Below the pieces are notes generated by a model. It saw only the letters and a program-made list of their open reading frames with translations, was not told the origin of the DNA and ran no database searches. From assembly GCA_964016985.1 (NCBI GenBank), contig OZ024826.1, positions 45,105,978-45,169,977 on the forward strand: 64,000 bases of DNA, given 5' to 3'. Source of the stretch: Anodontia alba (taxonomy: Eukaryota; Mollusca; Bivalvia; Lucinida; Lucinidae). Below, in pieces: positions 44,940 to 57,541 of the stretch. Each line of letters begins with the position of its first letter. Within the stretch, counting starts at the first letter, position 1. Made by a program: the position numbers and the translations under genes.

Positions 44940-45721
44940 AACAAAGGCCCAGTTAAAGCCAAATTTCATAAAGAGCTCTCAAGGGACAGGTTATGAAAGT
45001 TTATCAAAAATGGATCAGTTCATTTGTTGTTCTTTATCATTTTCCGCGAGGGTGGGGGTCAGGGGCTTTTAGCAGGGATTAAACAATAAATAAATTCCCG
45101 CAGTGCATGGCGTTCACCAGGACTTTGCAAAGTGAAAAGTTAAAAGCCCCGCTATTCCCCGACCCGAAGGGGTGGGGTTTCTAGTGACCTGCATAATGTT
45201 GTTACACAGTACAGAGGCTATACAAGGTAAACAACTCAAACACAAACACTATATAGCAGCATTCGCGCCAAACAAGTTCGTACTTTGGAGCTTCGTTCTA
45301 GAAGCCTTGGTGTTTGTAAAATGGAGCTAACGCACTGACTCAACATTGATGACTCCGACAACGAAGGGCGATAAACGCCAACGTCAACGACGACGCCGGA
45401 AAATGATTCCTCTGTTGCTCCTGCTTGCTAAAGCAGTCGCGACAAAAAAAACAAAACACATAGGCCTGCTTATAATATTTGGTACATCATTAGTACACGA
45501 TTTACCTGCTTGTATGATAATTAATCAAAATATCCTGACTGTCTCCCTCTTAGAAAATAGCACGTATCCTGAAAGGACTCAAATTCTGATCATGAAACAT
45601 TAACATGGCTACAACATCTAACCTATATTAATTTGACAGACGTATAAGCATTTAAACAATTCAGTATTTTCAGAAAGATCCTACATATATTGTCTGATGT
45701 ATAACTGATTTAGCAAATATC

Positions 45722-46807
45722 CATATATGATTATATTCTCTACTTCGGAACTAAACTTTATAGGCAAACTATTGGTATTCCGATGGGAACTAATTGTGCT
45801 CCTCTTGTTGCAGATTTATTTCTTCTTTGTTATAAGAGAGATTTCATGAAGTCTCTCTCACGTGAAAATCAGGCTGACATTATTGAGGATTTCAATTCAA
45901 CTTTTAGATACCTTGATGATTTATTAAATATTGACAATATCTACTTTGACCAAATGGTGGACCGCATATACCCTACAGAACTCCAATTAAATAGAGCAAA
46001 TTCTTCCGATACCGAGGCACCTTTGTTGGAATCTATGTATATCTAATGGTACAGCTTCCACCAAAATTTATGATAAACGGGACGATTTTGATTTTGATAT
46101 AGTCAATTTCCCTTTTCTAGATGGCGATGTCCCCCGGCGTACCTCATATGGGGTATACATATCTCATCTTATTAGATTCGTCAGAGCTTCTTCAAATCTT
46201 TATGATTTAAACTACCGTAATAAAGCCCTTACTGCCAAATTTCTTAGGCAGGGCTATCCTTATTTTAAACTTCGTAAGGCGTTTTCGAAATTTTATCGCA
46301 GAAACAGTGCCTTGGTAGAAAAATATAGCGTCAGTCTGAAAATACTTCTGCAACAAGGTATATCGGAACCAGAATTATACGGTGACTTAGTGTACAGATT
46401 TAGAAAAATTGTAGGTAAATCTAACTTTTCGGAGCAATTCAGAAAACTTATTAACCGTTATAAAAGAATTAGCTATAGCCTGGCTATTATGCGGCAGACT
46501 GCATGCTTAGTGGTCAACCCAATCATTTTTATGGCTATGCTTCACTCTTTAATTGCACGACGGCGGTTCGGAACCAGAATTTTACGGTGACTTAATGTAC
46601 AGATTTAGAAAAATTGTAGGTAAATCTAACTTTTCGGAGCAATTCAGAAAATTTATTAACCGTTATAAAACAATTGGCTATAGCCTGGCTATTATGCGGC
46701 AGACTGCATGCCTAGTGGTCAACCCAATCATTGTTGATGGCTATGCTTCACTCTTTAATTGCACGACGGCGGTTCGGGCCTCAGACTCAATGACGGCCTC
46801 TTCGTAA
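45722..46807 (+). pseudogene. Penelope-like reverse transcriptase remnant, copy C
   Basis: Longer version of the fragment in B. It shows GIPMGTNCAPLVADLF and FRYLDDLLNIDN (here the Phe is intact), then after a frameshift IYDKRDDFDFDIVNFPFLDG, SYGVYISHLIRFVRASS and FRKIVGKSNFSEQF. The last part is present twice: a 205-bp direct duplication (from 46363 and from 46568) that changes frame. No endonuclease domain was found, and the N-terminal part is missing. Family assignment is from the motifs only; another RT clade is possible. Confidence 0.78.
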
Positions 46808-46887
46808 AACTTAACCAGTGGGTTGTTGCTTGAAGATATGTCTTTGGCTTGGCCCGCTGTGGTTCAACTATTGGTTTTCATTTACTC

Positions 46888-47400
46888 TGGCATACAGTAG
46901 AATTAGCCATGCGCACTCGTCTTTGTTTATTATAGTGATTAATTTGATTTTTATGTTTTCGCTTTGATGCATTGACTGAGTTGGGAGCCTTTATGCGAAC
47001 CGAATTTTATGTATTTCTGTATTAAGAGTAGCATCGGGACCCAGGGTGAGGTTGGCTAGCTGTAAAAGTGCTTTAAACCCCACGGTGGTTAACTCTACTG
47101 ACAGTTCTAAGCCGGTGTCCCGGTGTTAGTCTTACTCTTTGTTGCTTTGTTGTTTATTCTACGAGGCGATTTGTTTTATGTCTTACCTTGTGTCATTTTG
47201 TTCTTGTGTTTTTCAGTCCTTTTAGCATTGCGATTACCTCGCTTGGGGAAGAGAGGGCTAATCTTAGTGCTTTTCATACGTTTGTTCGATTTGTGCTTGT
47301 TTGGATTTGTCGGTTTTCTCTTCCTCTTAGTGTCTGGGAAGGGCTGCGGTTTTATTATTATGGCACTCCCTGGACTTTTCTCTTACCTTTTCTTTAAGCA
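46888..47400 (+). repeat. Dispersed repeat R1, copy C, forward arm
   Basis: Same sequence as 781-1290, including CTACGAGGCGATTTG and CGATTACCTCGCTTGGGGAA. It forms an inverted pair with 49650-50165. The hydrophobic frame (47123 onward) again begins at GTG. Confidence 0.75.
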
Positions 47401-48214
47401 TACATTTACATACTTCCATATTAATAGCCCTCATCAAAATCGTAATAGCTGGTGCACATTGACCTGTTTTCCTGACCCCTCCTTAGAATATACTGGTCGG
47501 CATTGTCGATTTCACGAAAAGGGTGCATGCTGTACACAATTTTATAGAAAATCTTCTTACGTAACATTGACTTGACGTAAGGCATAGCTAGTTAATCGCC
47601 GTTTGTAAATTTAATTCACTAATGACAAAACAAAGTAAAAAATTATAAATTATTCACAAATATGTGATCCAAGGTTTAAGAAGTGAGGCTGACAGTTGCG
47701 TTTTTATTTATGCAAACTAAAAATCAGTTTGAATTTTGTCGCATTTGATTTGAACTATTTTTTCGAAGATGCTTAATTCATCGAAGAACACGCGGATACT
47801 TGCCATTTCACTCTTTACAAAATGTGCTTTATTCTTAATTCTATTTAAAACATCAGTGAAATAGGTCTTGTTTAAGACTTGGCCACATTACGTTAGAAAC
47901 AAACAAATCGGACACGAGTAAGTAAGATCATGGCTAAATAATATGTTCGTCCCGCCAGAGGCGGTTCGGTGTGGTACACGCACAACTTTAGACTCAGGGT
48001 GTCACAGATGATACGTGTGACCCAAACTGTAATGGTCCAACAAACGCTTGTGTAGTTCAGTGCCTATCCTGAAAACCACTAAGCGTTCCGTGATTTGGCA
48101 GAGGCTCTTGAAACGGCGGCTAAGCTAATAATAACAACAACGTCTGTTTACAAGCTAAAACAAGGTTTATTATGTGCATGAGTTATAAGTTCATGTTATT
48201 TTTTTAGGTAACAC
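47401..48214. other. Copy C segment shared with A but not B
   Basis: Matches 1291-2190 of copy A at over 90 percent by eye. Positions 47944-47998 (CGTCCCGCCAGAGGCGGTTC) are extra in C. No gene. Confidence 0.55.
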
Positions 48215-48845
48215 ATGGACTTTACGCTCTTTTCGCGTCATAATTTAAAATACTTTACCACAATAATTTGTTTTTTCTTCGACTTTTTGTGTGTGTGTGT
48301 GTTATGCTTTGTTTTGCTATTCTCAATGTGTAGGCTCGCCAAAAAACAACAAAGACTGATAGGCACAAATTTGTTCAAAAATCACCAAGAAATTCCTGAA
48401 GCAGTCAAATGCATTTTAGTTAGGCGAACGATAGTGTATCGTCGTTGTTGTTGTTATCACTCCTGGTACCTATAACCGACATACACTAATTCTCGGTATT
48501 CGGAAATCACGGCCCCGTCCATCGGGGCCCGTGAAATAGATGGGCTGCCTGATGCCTCCGGGGCAGAACTGCTAGTAACTTGAATCAGAACCTGAGTTCA
48601 TCATGTGATCCAGTCATGTAAAAGTCCAACAAATGTTGAGGCAGTGTCTCTAAATGATTGAAATATTGTTGACTTGGACCTTAAATCACAAGTCAAGCAG
48701 TAGACTCAGAAGTCAAGTGTAATCTGAAATCAAATTGAGTTAGATCAAACAGCGTTACTGTGAATCTAAACTGAAAATAATGAATTGGTTGGTGATTATG
48801 TACTTAGTGCCTTGCATTGCATGTCAGCTTTTATAGAGACGCGGA

Positions 48846-49020
48846 GCGTCCTCATAGCCGAGTGGTCAGCGCTCCCGACTTCGGATCACGAAATCCGGGT
48901 TTTGAATTCCGCTAGAGGCGGAATTCAGCTCATGACTGTAGGGCGCTTCATTGCTCAGAGCTTTTCATTAGCATTCTTCCATCGTCTCCATATGACGTAA
49001 ATAATGTTGAAAGGGATTTA
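48846..49020 (+). mobile_element. tRNA-derived SINE-like sequence, copy C
   Basis: GTCCTCATAGCCGAGTGGTC (A box TAGCCGAGTGG) and TCCGGGTTTTGAATTCC (B box position) give a tRNA-like head of about 70 bases. A tail follows with GGGCGCTTCATTGCTCAGAG and GTTGAAAGGGATTTAAAAC. The B box is imperfect, so it is not read as a functional tRNA gene. Confidence 0.6.
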
Positions 49021-49044
49021 AAACACCAAAATCGTCCTCATTAT

Positions 49045-49135
49045 AGTGACACGGTAGAGCGTTGGCTTGTCACGCAGACGGCCTGTGTTCGATTCCTACA
49101 GGGCATTGGTGATTAGAATTGTTTAATCTGTTACA
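49045..49135 (+). mobile_element. tRNA-derived SINE-like fragment, copy C
   Basis: ACACGGTAGAGCGTTGGCTT and GTGTTCGATTCCTACAGGGC fit A and B boxes. A related fragment follows 260 bases downstream. Confidence 0.55.
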
Positions 49136-49304
49136 TCTGGCGCTCAATATGAATAACTCTGTCTGATAGGCTTGGTGGCCTGTACTATGTGGTTGCTCTA
49201 GCTGAGATTCGGAGACGAATCAAAATAGAGTGGGAATATGTAGAAGGGATCATAGGTATATGATCAACTTGTATTGCTTTGTGGTACAAGATGGCTTTTA
49301 TAGC

Positions 49305-49400
49305 CAGCCATATGGTAGAGTGTTGGCCTGTCACGCGGGTGGCCTGCATTTGATCCCCGGCAACGCCATTGGTCATTAGAGGGTTTTCACCTGTAACAAT
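49305..49400 (+). mobile_element. Second related tRNA-like fragment, copy C
   Basis: CATATGGTAGAGTGTTGGCC and GCATTTGATCCCCGGCAACG. Shares GCCATTGGTCATTAGA with GGCATTGGTGATTAGA of the previous one. Confidence 0.55.
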
Positions 49401-49649
49401 AACACATGGAATAACATTCATTTTCTGTACGGGTATTCAACAAGAAGATGGGTAGGTTGTTTGTATCTAATCCCAAACTAGTATTCTCTCGATAGTTTTC
49501 TCGCTGGTATTCTTCTTGAGATATAATTAATACACATGTATTTCGTGATTTGGGTGGTGCCATTAGATTTTTGGAAGATCATAACCTGTATTCAGTGAGC
49601 GGGATCCACAGTGCAGCCGACTGCAATCTATAGGTTACAAAACAGGTAA

Positions 49650-50165
49650 GAGAAAAGTCCAGGGAGTACCACAATCACAAACCGCAGCCCTTCCCAGACC
49701 CCAAGAGGAAGAGGAAACCGACAAATCTAAACAAGCACAAACCGAACAAACGTACGAAAAGCACTAAGATTAGCTCTCTCTTCCCCAAGCGAGGTAATCG
49801 CAATACTAAAAGGACTGAAAAACACAAGAACAAAATGACCCACGGAAAGACATACAACATATCGCCTCGTAGAATAAACCACAAAGCAACCAAGAGTAAG
49901 ACTAACACCGGGACCACCGCCTTAGAACGGTCGGTAGAGCAAACCACCGGGGGGGTTTAAAGCACTTTTACAGCTAGCTAACTTCACCCTAGGTCCCGAT
50001 GCTACTCTTAATACAGAAATACATAAAAATTCGGTTCGCATAAAGGCTCCAAACTCAGTCAATGCATCAAAGCGAAAACATAAAAATCAAATTAATCACT
50101 ATAATAAACAAAGACGAGTACTCATGGCTAATTCTACTGTATGCCAGATTAAATGAAAACCAATA
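49650..50165 (-). repeat. Dispersed repeat R1, copy C, reverse arm
   Basis: Reverse complement of 46888-47400. The hydrophobic frame runs 49947-49675 with ALWFILRGDM, first codon GTG. Confidence 0.78.
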
Positions 50166-50951
50166 GTTGAACCACGCAAGTCGAAATCTTAACTTTAGGG
50201 AAGATTTAAGATTAAAGCACGTTTCCCCTTCGTGGTTGTCTTTCTGCCCACCCGTCAGTCTATCAGTGCTTGGTTTCCGTTCTCGAACTTGAACAGATTA
50301 TGAACTTGATTCAAATTTTGCATACACATTTACATCAGGGGTGAATGGTTTGGGATTGTTACTGAGCAAAATCCATTAACGTTTGACAGAATTACTGCCC
50401 TTGCTAAGCGACAAAAAATGGTTTCCGCTTATTTTTTAGAAAACAAAATGATGGATTTAGATGAAATGTTTTCTTATATGAAATGATATTGAGAATGCCT
50501 TGCTTGGAATTACTAATCGGCATATTTCGTCGATTTTCAACAGAGTTATCGCTTCTGCTTATCGAACAAAAATGGTTTCTGATTGATATTTTGAGACAGA
50601 AATGATGGATTTTGATGAAATTTTACATATCAGATGATACTGATAATAACTTGCTGCACAATGGCGGGGGTATAATACAGTGTCTGTGATACTTTTATAA
50701 TAGATTAGGTTCACTACTTTATTCTTATTTCTTTTTAGACACAATATGCTTTAAAAATAGAATTGACATAATGAATTCTCAAGTGGATGGAATATCAAAT
50801 GAAAAAAGGATTAAAAAATGAGAAAATGGCTTTATTTGTCCTCAGATGTTCACTCATTTATAATGTAAACCATGGGCCATGGACACTGTTAAATGTAAAG
50901 TAGAAATGTGTTTGTAAAACACTATGTCCCCAAGTATACACTTGTCAATAC
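50166..50951. other. Copy C intron 1, no gene
   Basis: 50652 (GCACAATGGCGGGGGTATAA) is where homology with B resumes (at 20028). Before that the sequence is C-only and has no recognised feature. Confidence 0.5.
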
Positions 50952-50954
50952 AAA

Positions 50955-51240
50955 AAGGCAGTACAGTGGCACAGTAGAGCGTCCGCTTTGTGACGGGAGG
51001 TAGTGGGTTTGATGCCCCGCTAATTGATACCTAAGACTTGAAAACTGGTACTAGCTGCTCTTTCGCTAGACGCTCAGCATTAAGAGAGTAGAGTTAGAAC
51101 TGGTCAGCCCGGTGTCAGTATATATGATTGGGTGAAATCGACATATCATGTGTCTCGGGAGTGATATTACAGTGAGGCAGCACTCTTAAAGTGAGCATTG
51201 AGCTGTCACATCCAGATATCATCGCGATATGACTGAAGTA
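50955..51240 (+). mobile_element. tRNA-derived SINE, family 1, copy C
   Basis: Orthologue of 20325-20610, with GTGGCACAGTAGAGCGTCC and GGGTTTGATGCCCC. Confidence 0.7.
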
Positions 51241-51389
51241 ACAAAAAAGGTAAGAGAAAAGTCCAGGGAATGCCATAATCACAAACCGCAGCTCTTCCCA
51301 GACAAAACCCGAATAAAACAAATAATTGTCGATACAAAATGCCAAAATTGGAAACGGGCATAATCCTGACTAAATTATTTCAATTTTCT

Positions 51390-51860
51390 TTCGATCAGGT
51401 TATCTGCTCATCATCCCTAGTAAGCTCATTTGTTTCAAGGCCATAGCTTACAAAATTTCATTATGTCCCATAGGCTTACAATGCATGAGTCTACAATGGA
51501 ACATAACTCAAGAACTACAAAATCGATTGAAACAGAAAAAAATGCAGGTCCGTTTATTCCATATATAAAATTTCAAGACCCTATCTCGAACTGTTCTTGA
51601 CCGTATACTAAGAATGAACAAACAAACGATCAAACGACTACAAAGCAATATGCCCTCACCCTGCTTCGAAGTTGAGAGCATAACTAGGTCCACTATTTTT
51701 AGCTCACCTAAATCGAAGGCTCGGGATGAGCTATTGTGATCACTTGCCGTCTCTCCGTCGTCCGTCTGTCCGTCCACACCTTTGAAAGTCTTCTCTTCTA
51801 AAACTCCAGGGCAAATTTTGTTCAAATTTTATATGGAACCTTCGGTTAAAAGTAGGGGGT
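51390..51860. repeat. Bivalve-type dispersed repeat, copy C
   Basis: Orthologue of 20780-21250, lacking the G run. Confidence 0.55.
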
Positions 51861-51984
51861 TGGTAAAAATTTATACAAAATGGTCTCGGTCCGTTAATTC
51901 AGATGGCCACCATGCTTATATATAATAAAAAAAAAACACAAACTCTTCTTCTCGAGAAACAAGAAAGCATAAAGGCTGAATCTT

Positions 51985-51986
<2 letters not shown>

Positions 51987-52064
<78 letters not shown>
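51987..52064. repeat. (TA)n microsatellite, copy C, empty site of the B SINE
   Basis: About 39 uninterrupted TA units where copy B has TA, SINE, TA. Confidence 0.95.
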
Positions 52065-52065
<1 letters not shown>

Positions 52066-52379
52066 CATCTGAGATTCAACGTCTACAATGATTGTTCAAA
52101 CGATGATCGTGCGTTGACCGTTGACCTTTTTACGGCAAGTACAAAATTGTGTCCTCATACATTTGTATGGGGTAAATGTTGAAACATCATTACATGATTT
52201 TCAAAAATGAATTTAAGATTAACGGCTAAAACTTACAATGTGTGATTAAAATAGTAAGACTTCAGTTACAATCACAATATTTTCCCTTGGGGTTATCTGC
52301 CCTTGCCCCTGAGCTATATATAAAATTGAGTTCTTTAAATGCCTTGCTTTACCAACTGCACGACCCGCCATTAAGTCAT

Positions 52380-53460
52380 CCGAAAGGAGGACTTGCGATG
52401 AGTGCCCTTTAATCACCATGTCCGTCGTCTGTAATCAGTTTGAGAAAATCGCTTTAACTTTTAAACAGCTCGGAGTATTTTGATAATGTTGGCATGCAGC
52501 TACATATTGAGAAGATCTAACCAAAGAAATTGTCAAAATGCCAGATTTCTTTACAAATAGCCACGCCGAGGCGTAGTCGTCCGTCTGTAATCGGATTGTG
52601 AAATTCGCTATAACGTTTAAACTGCTTTGTTATATATTTATAGATACTGTGTGGTGCTACATAAGACAGTTAAGTTACTGCTTCTATATAGCTGTGTAGC
52701 AATATCTAGGGTAGATGGGGCTCTCAAGTCCTTGTCGCCAACCATCTAGGAGTTGGCAACTCCAAACAAAAGCCTGCATACCTGGATTTGCCTGTTCTAG
52801 TTATGTAAAGTCTGCTTCGGCAGCTGGGGCGGAAGAAATCATTACTATGATTCAACGGCCCAAATGGCGATGCAGCAGCAGGTTGTGGAGCATGGAGAGC
52901 GTTACAAGGCACAAAAGAAGTCATGGTCATCCACTGCATCCGGGCTTAGCTCCAGATGTCCTGACACTGTCTTGCCTCTGGATCCAGCTAGGTCAGGATG
53001 AGAGAGCGAGGTTGACCCTGCGCACCTCTCCCTCACTATAATCCAATTCACAGCGCATGTCATCTTAATCAGCAACACACATTCACAGTAAGCACTTTGT
53101 GGTATGCAGATACACATTGACAAGACCCAACCAATAGAATTGTCAAATGCAACCTGGTGTAATTATTGTGTAGTCCTCACAAAAACAATAGAGCTTTTAG
53201 GGTTCCAGATTAGAGAGAAAAACGTTAATGGTTTTTAGGTTTTAAATCGCTTGGAATATTTTGATAAGTTTTGGCATGCAGATACATATGGACAAGATCA
53301 AACCAATACAATTGTCAAACCCCATATTTCTGTATATATAGCCTTGCCGAGGCCGGTCCATAATCATTTTGTGAAAATAGCTATTACTTTTAAACCGCTC
53401 GGAACATTTTCATAATTCTGGCACACAGACAAGGCCTAATCAATGAAATGTCAAATGCAA
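52380..53460. repeat. Diverged multi-copy repeat and unknown conserved segment, copy C
   Basis: Orthologue of 22000-23100. Open frames differ between copies through substitutions, which argues against coding constraint. Confidence 0.45.
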
Positions 53461-53745
53461 CCTGGTATAATTAATGTGTACTTCTTACAAAACAAAAGAA
53501 GATACTAGGGTTCCAAATAAGAGACAAAAATATTAGAGGTTCTTTGGGGATCTCCAAATGACTTAACACGTTGTTTCTGTTGAGTCATTATCCTTGCTGC
53601 ATTATAGGATTTAGCTATGATTTATCTCTTGCCCGTAATGACTCATGGATCAGTAAGAAGACGTCTACACGGACCGAATAAATATATGTTTTTTACCATT
53701 ATGGAAGCTGAGGGCGAAGGTTGGGATTCCGTCTAGCTAGCTTAA

Positions 53746-53785
53746 GCCCCCCCCCCCCCCCCACCCCCACCCCACACACACACCC
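53746..53785. repeat. C-rich tract with (CA)n, copy C
   Basis: A C run of about 16 bases, CCACCCCCACCCC, then CACACACA. Confidence 0.95.
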
Positions 53786-53939
53786 CATCTTATTCATTAC
53801 TGACCGTTCCAAAGAGGTACTTTCATGATGGTACTTTTTTAAATTGTTTTCTAAGGCAGTGGTCCCGTTGTTAGTCTTACTCTTTGTTGCTTTGTGGTTT
53901 GTTCTATGAGAAGATTTGTTTTATGACTAGCCTTGTGTA

Positions 53940-54640
53940 AATTTCCTAGCGCTTCTCTAGTATTTGTTTTAGATTGTACATAGTTCCAAACCGCCTTAGG
54001 ATTATTTTTAATGTTTTCAACAAGGTCTTTTCATATCCAACTTTAGCTGTCTTATTTCCCTATTTGCTATTAGTTTGGCTTCTTCATAAATTTGTTTGTT
54101 GTGTAACGATCTACAATACCTTTTCCATTTTGTTCTTTTTTCTGATTGCTGTTAGGCTACTTTTGTTCATCAAAGGAGTACCATGTTTATTGCTGAAGGT
54201 TTTACGCACTGGTACTTTTTCCTTAACTTCATCATCGAATATGTCGGTAAAGCTCTTCCATGATTCCTGTAGATTTGTGGTAGCCTGATTTTTTTTCTTC
54301 CCATTTTACTCTCTTCAAGTCCTTTCTAATTGCCTCATAAAAGTTCAGTTTTCCACTGGATTTTGATATCTATTAACGTATGTTACTAGACTTAACTGTA
54401 TAATACAGGTGATCACTCTTTCCTAATGGCGGTAGGTACTTAATGTTTTCTATCATGTTTTCTCTTCGATTTTTAGGAATAGATCAAGAAGAGAGTCTCT
54501 TTGGTTATCCCTCATTCGTGTCGCTTTTTAAGTATGCTGATATAGGAAATGGTCTCTAAGTAGTTCCAGGAATTGAGTTGAAATATGGTTCATTGACACT
54601 GGATCTCTCTGTTTCCCAATCATTCTGTTTAAGGTTAAAG
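53940..54640 (-). pseudogene. LINE fragment: end of endonuclease and linker, copy C
   Basis: Orthologue of 23555-24240. The KNNPKAVWNYVQSKTNT and SLLDLFL blocks are recognisable on the minus strand, again split between frames. Confidence 0.78.
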
Positions 54641-55800
54641 TGGATGTTGTTTTAAAGAGGTTAACTATTGCCCAAATACTAATAGTTCTTGTTATTTATG
54701 TCAGAGATAGATTAAAATACAATTCCAGAAATAAATAAAATTAATGTTAGATTGATCATATACGCATCACTCAGGAGCTATGAGGGTCCAGAACATGGTT
54801 TTGTTGGGTGTAAACTGCAAAAATCCGAGTCAGAGAAAATCCTGAATAATGATAGTGAACACACTGGTGTACACATGTAAGAAACATAAGGAAGGTAAAT
54901 TGCAGTGAGCTGCTAAATTCTAGTGCGTGGACTGATGATTAAGAAATTCGTGCAGATGTTTTCAGTTGCGAGATAAAAATGTGGTAAAAAGGGATTCAAA
55001 ACAACAATGTTGATCCATACTTTCTCCTAAATGGTTCAGTGTCGCTAAAAGACAATGCCTTCATTTCATATTGTTATGTTTGTATATCAAACAGCAGATT
55101 TTTAGAGTGAGTATAGTTGCAAAACTCATTGTAGCATTGTAGATTTATTGCCATTTTGACACAAACTTTAAGAGTTTAAGAGGGCAACATTCTTTTGGAG
55201 ATTGGAGTAGATGCGTAAATATCATTATTTTTATGACGTTAAAGTAGATCTCGGTCAGTAAAAAAAAAAAGAAATTTTGTTTGTGATTGAGTTAAGCTAT
55301 CCTACATATGAAACGAGTTATGATTATTTGGACGCACAGATATAGGTAGCACCTATTAAATTCATATTAACAGTTGCGAACACCATCGTAATTATATATG
55401 AAAGTTTTAGTCAGCAAAGAATAAGCAATTTGGCTGAATAGTTTTCAACAACATGTGACTGAAACGAGTGTAACTAATAAATAATGACATGCTTTTGATA
55501 TACTGCTTAGTCCAGTTAGAAATGGTTTGTCAATAATTTTCGCTTTGTCTGTGGATCAATTGAATATCATGATTAGATGTTTAACATGTACAGTATATGA
55601 AGTGATTTCGGGACGATGCATGAGCATGAAATTAATAGTGACGGCTTATTATGCGAGAATAGCAGACATGAGTCAGACACTCGTGCGTGCGAGATACTCT
55701 CATTGACTCACTACATATACATTGGCTTCAGTTAAGTTCAAAACATGGCCATCCTCTAAGCGAGAGGTTTAGCACACCCGCCTTGCATTGAAAAACCTAA
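54641..55800. other. Copy C intron 1: no gene seen
   Basis: Collinear with 24241-25404. Confidence 0.5.
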
Positions 55801-56080
55801 GATCCGCCAGGCTGGCTCAGCTGATAGAACAACGACTTTCGGGTCGGGAGGTTTTGGGTTCAACCCCTAGCCGTGCCGTAAAGAATTTCTGAAATCGGTA
55901 GCAACTGCTCTTTGTCTTGACACTTAGCATTGCACAGAAGACCTAGGACCGGTCACGCCGGTGACAGTATAATATGGCTATTAAGTCAACGTGGCTGGAG
56001 CGTGATTCTGCAATTGGGTGTCCTGTAAAGGGACATCACTTCCCATCGTCACATCCAAACAACGTTACGATATTACTGAA
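55801..56080 (+). mobile_element. tRNA-derived SINE, family 2, copy C
   Basis: Orthologue of 25405-25685, with GGCTGGCTCAGCTGATAG and GGTTCAACCCC. Confidence 0.72.
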
Positions 56081-56224
56081 AGTCTATTGACAATGGCGTT
56101 TGCACACATCTCAAAAAAACGCCGAAAAGTAAAATTGCCACGTGACCGTCTGCAAGGAACTTATCCTGCAGGGCAAGCTGTCTTATAGTATTCTGATCAT
56201 GTACGACTCGTTCATTCTTAACCA

Positions 56225-56950
56225 GAGCATAACTGGACTGCGTTCAGAAGTGCAGATTTGCCGTGGAGCCCTATACCTAATGGCGAGCGCTAACATGAGC
56301 AGGGGTCCAGGGCAAACCACTTGCGAGGAACTTGCACTTCTGAACGCAGCCCTGTTTTTCATCTGAGTTTACCTTTTTCGCCATGAATTATTCTGATATG
56401 CATATTCACGGACCAAGGTCAAAAATACAGAAGCAGGGGTCCAAAGCAAACCATTCGCAAGTAACTTGCACTTCTGAATGCAGCCCTGTTTTCCAACTAA
56501 GTATACCTATTTTGCTATTAATTATTCTGATGTACATATTCACGGACCGAGGTCAAAAAGACAGGCCAATATGCGCAGATATTTTTCTATAAAAAGGTTA
56601 ATAAGATACAATAGTAAGACAAACAAACCTTTAGTCTATAGCAATCAAGGTTGCTTGTGAATGAACTACTCTGTTGTAACAGTAATGGCCACTGAAAAGG
56701 CATGAAAAAGAAAGAACTTATACTGACCATATATGGGAATGGTTTTGTTTGTCCTCCTCTGTGCTGTCAGTGCTGATTAGTGCTATACAGGGCTACCTTC
56801 AAAAGTGTAAGTTACTCGCGAACATTTTGCCCTGGATCTCTGCTTCTGTTGGCCTGATCATAAGTTACAGGGATCGACGGTAAAACGTTCACTATCACTT
56901 TGCATTTCTGTACGCAACCCAGGTAAGGTGTTTGTAACATGTTACCCAGT
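56225..56950. mobile_element. Nest of inverted elements with CTGCGTTCAGAAGTGCA ends, copy C
   Basis: Orthologue of 25850-26560. C retains GCGAACATTTTGCCCTGGAT (about 56818), missing in B. Confidence 0.6.
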
Positions 56951-57439
56951 TAAACAGTGCTCTCGCACAGGTCAGATATCCCTTATTCTGCGAATAGACT
57001 GTACCAAATCTGTAGTGGAAAATGTTAACAATCTTTACCTTTGCCATGCTAAATAAATCAAGATGTCACTCCCACTTCTAATTTTTAGCCAGTCAGATAA
57101 CTTGATCCAGATTGTTGAAACAAAATCACATAATTAATAAGAAACAATGCAGATCCTGGATCTACACTGTATGCAAAGGCAGGGCACATCCGTGTTCAAC
57201 AGGACCAGGGTTAACATTCGGAAAAGACTATACCCAGGGTAGGCTGCCATTACGTTAGCATACTTGTTCTAAATATAGATTCCTTAGTCATAGCTCTAGG
57301 TTAGGATGTTTCTAACCGGAACATATGAGCCGCAATGTGAGAAAACGTACCATCACGAAAACATGCCTATATAATTTTGATCCCCTTAAACCCCACTTTT
57401 ATATCGTAAAACTGGGGTTTACAGGGCTATACATTATTT

Positions 57440-57541
57440 TTCTTATTTCTGCTCAAAAACATAGATTGTGCTACTCGTTAGAACCGCCTCCCCGAGGCGG
57501 TTTAAACGAGTACCAACAATCTATGTTTTGAGCAGAAATAT
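57440..57541. repeat. Near-perfect palindrome, copy C
   Basis: TTATTTCTGCTCAAAAACAT facing ATGTTTTGAGCAGAAATA around CCTCCCCGAGG. It is more symmetrical than the copy B version. Confidence 0.82.

Larger units (their letters stand above)
48215..49640. other. Copy C-only segment with tRNA-derived pieces
   Basis: No counterpart in A or B. Holds an 86-codon frame from 48215 with one hydrophobic stretch and no recognised domain, plus three tRNA-like pieces listed separately. Confidence 0.5.

Noticed and set aside
48215..48475. 86-codon ATG-started frame with one hydrophobic stretch, copy C only
   Set aside because: It lies in transposon debris, includes a GT microsatellite, and has no counterpart or domain to support it.
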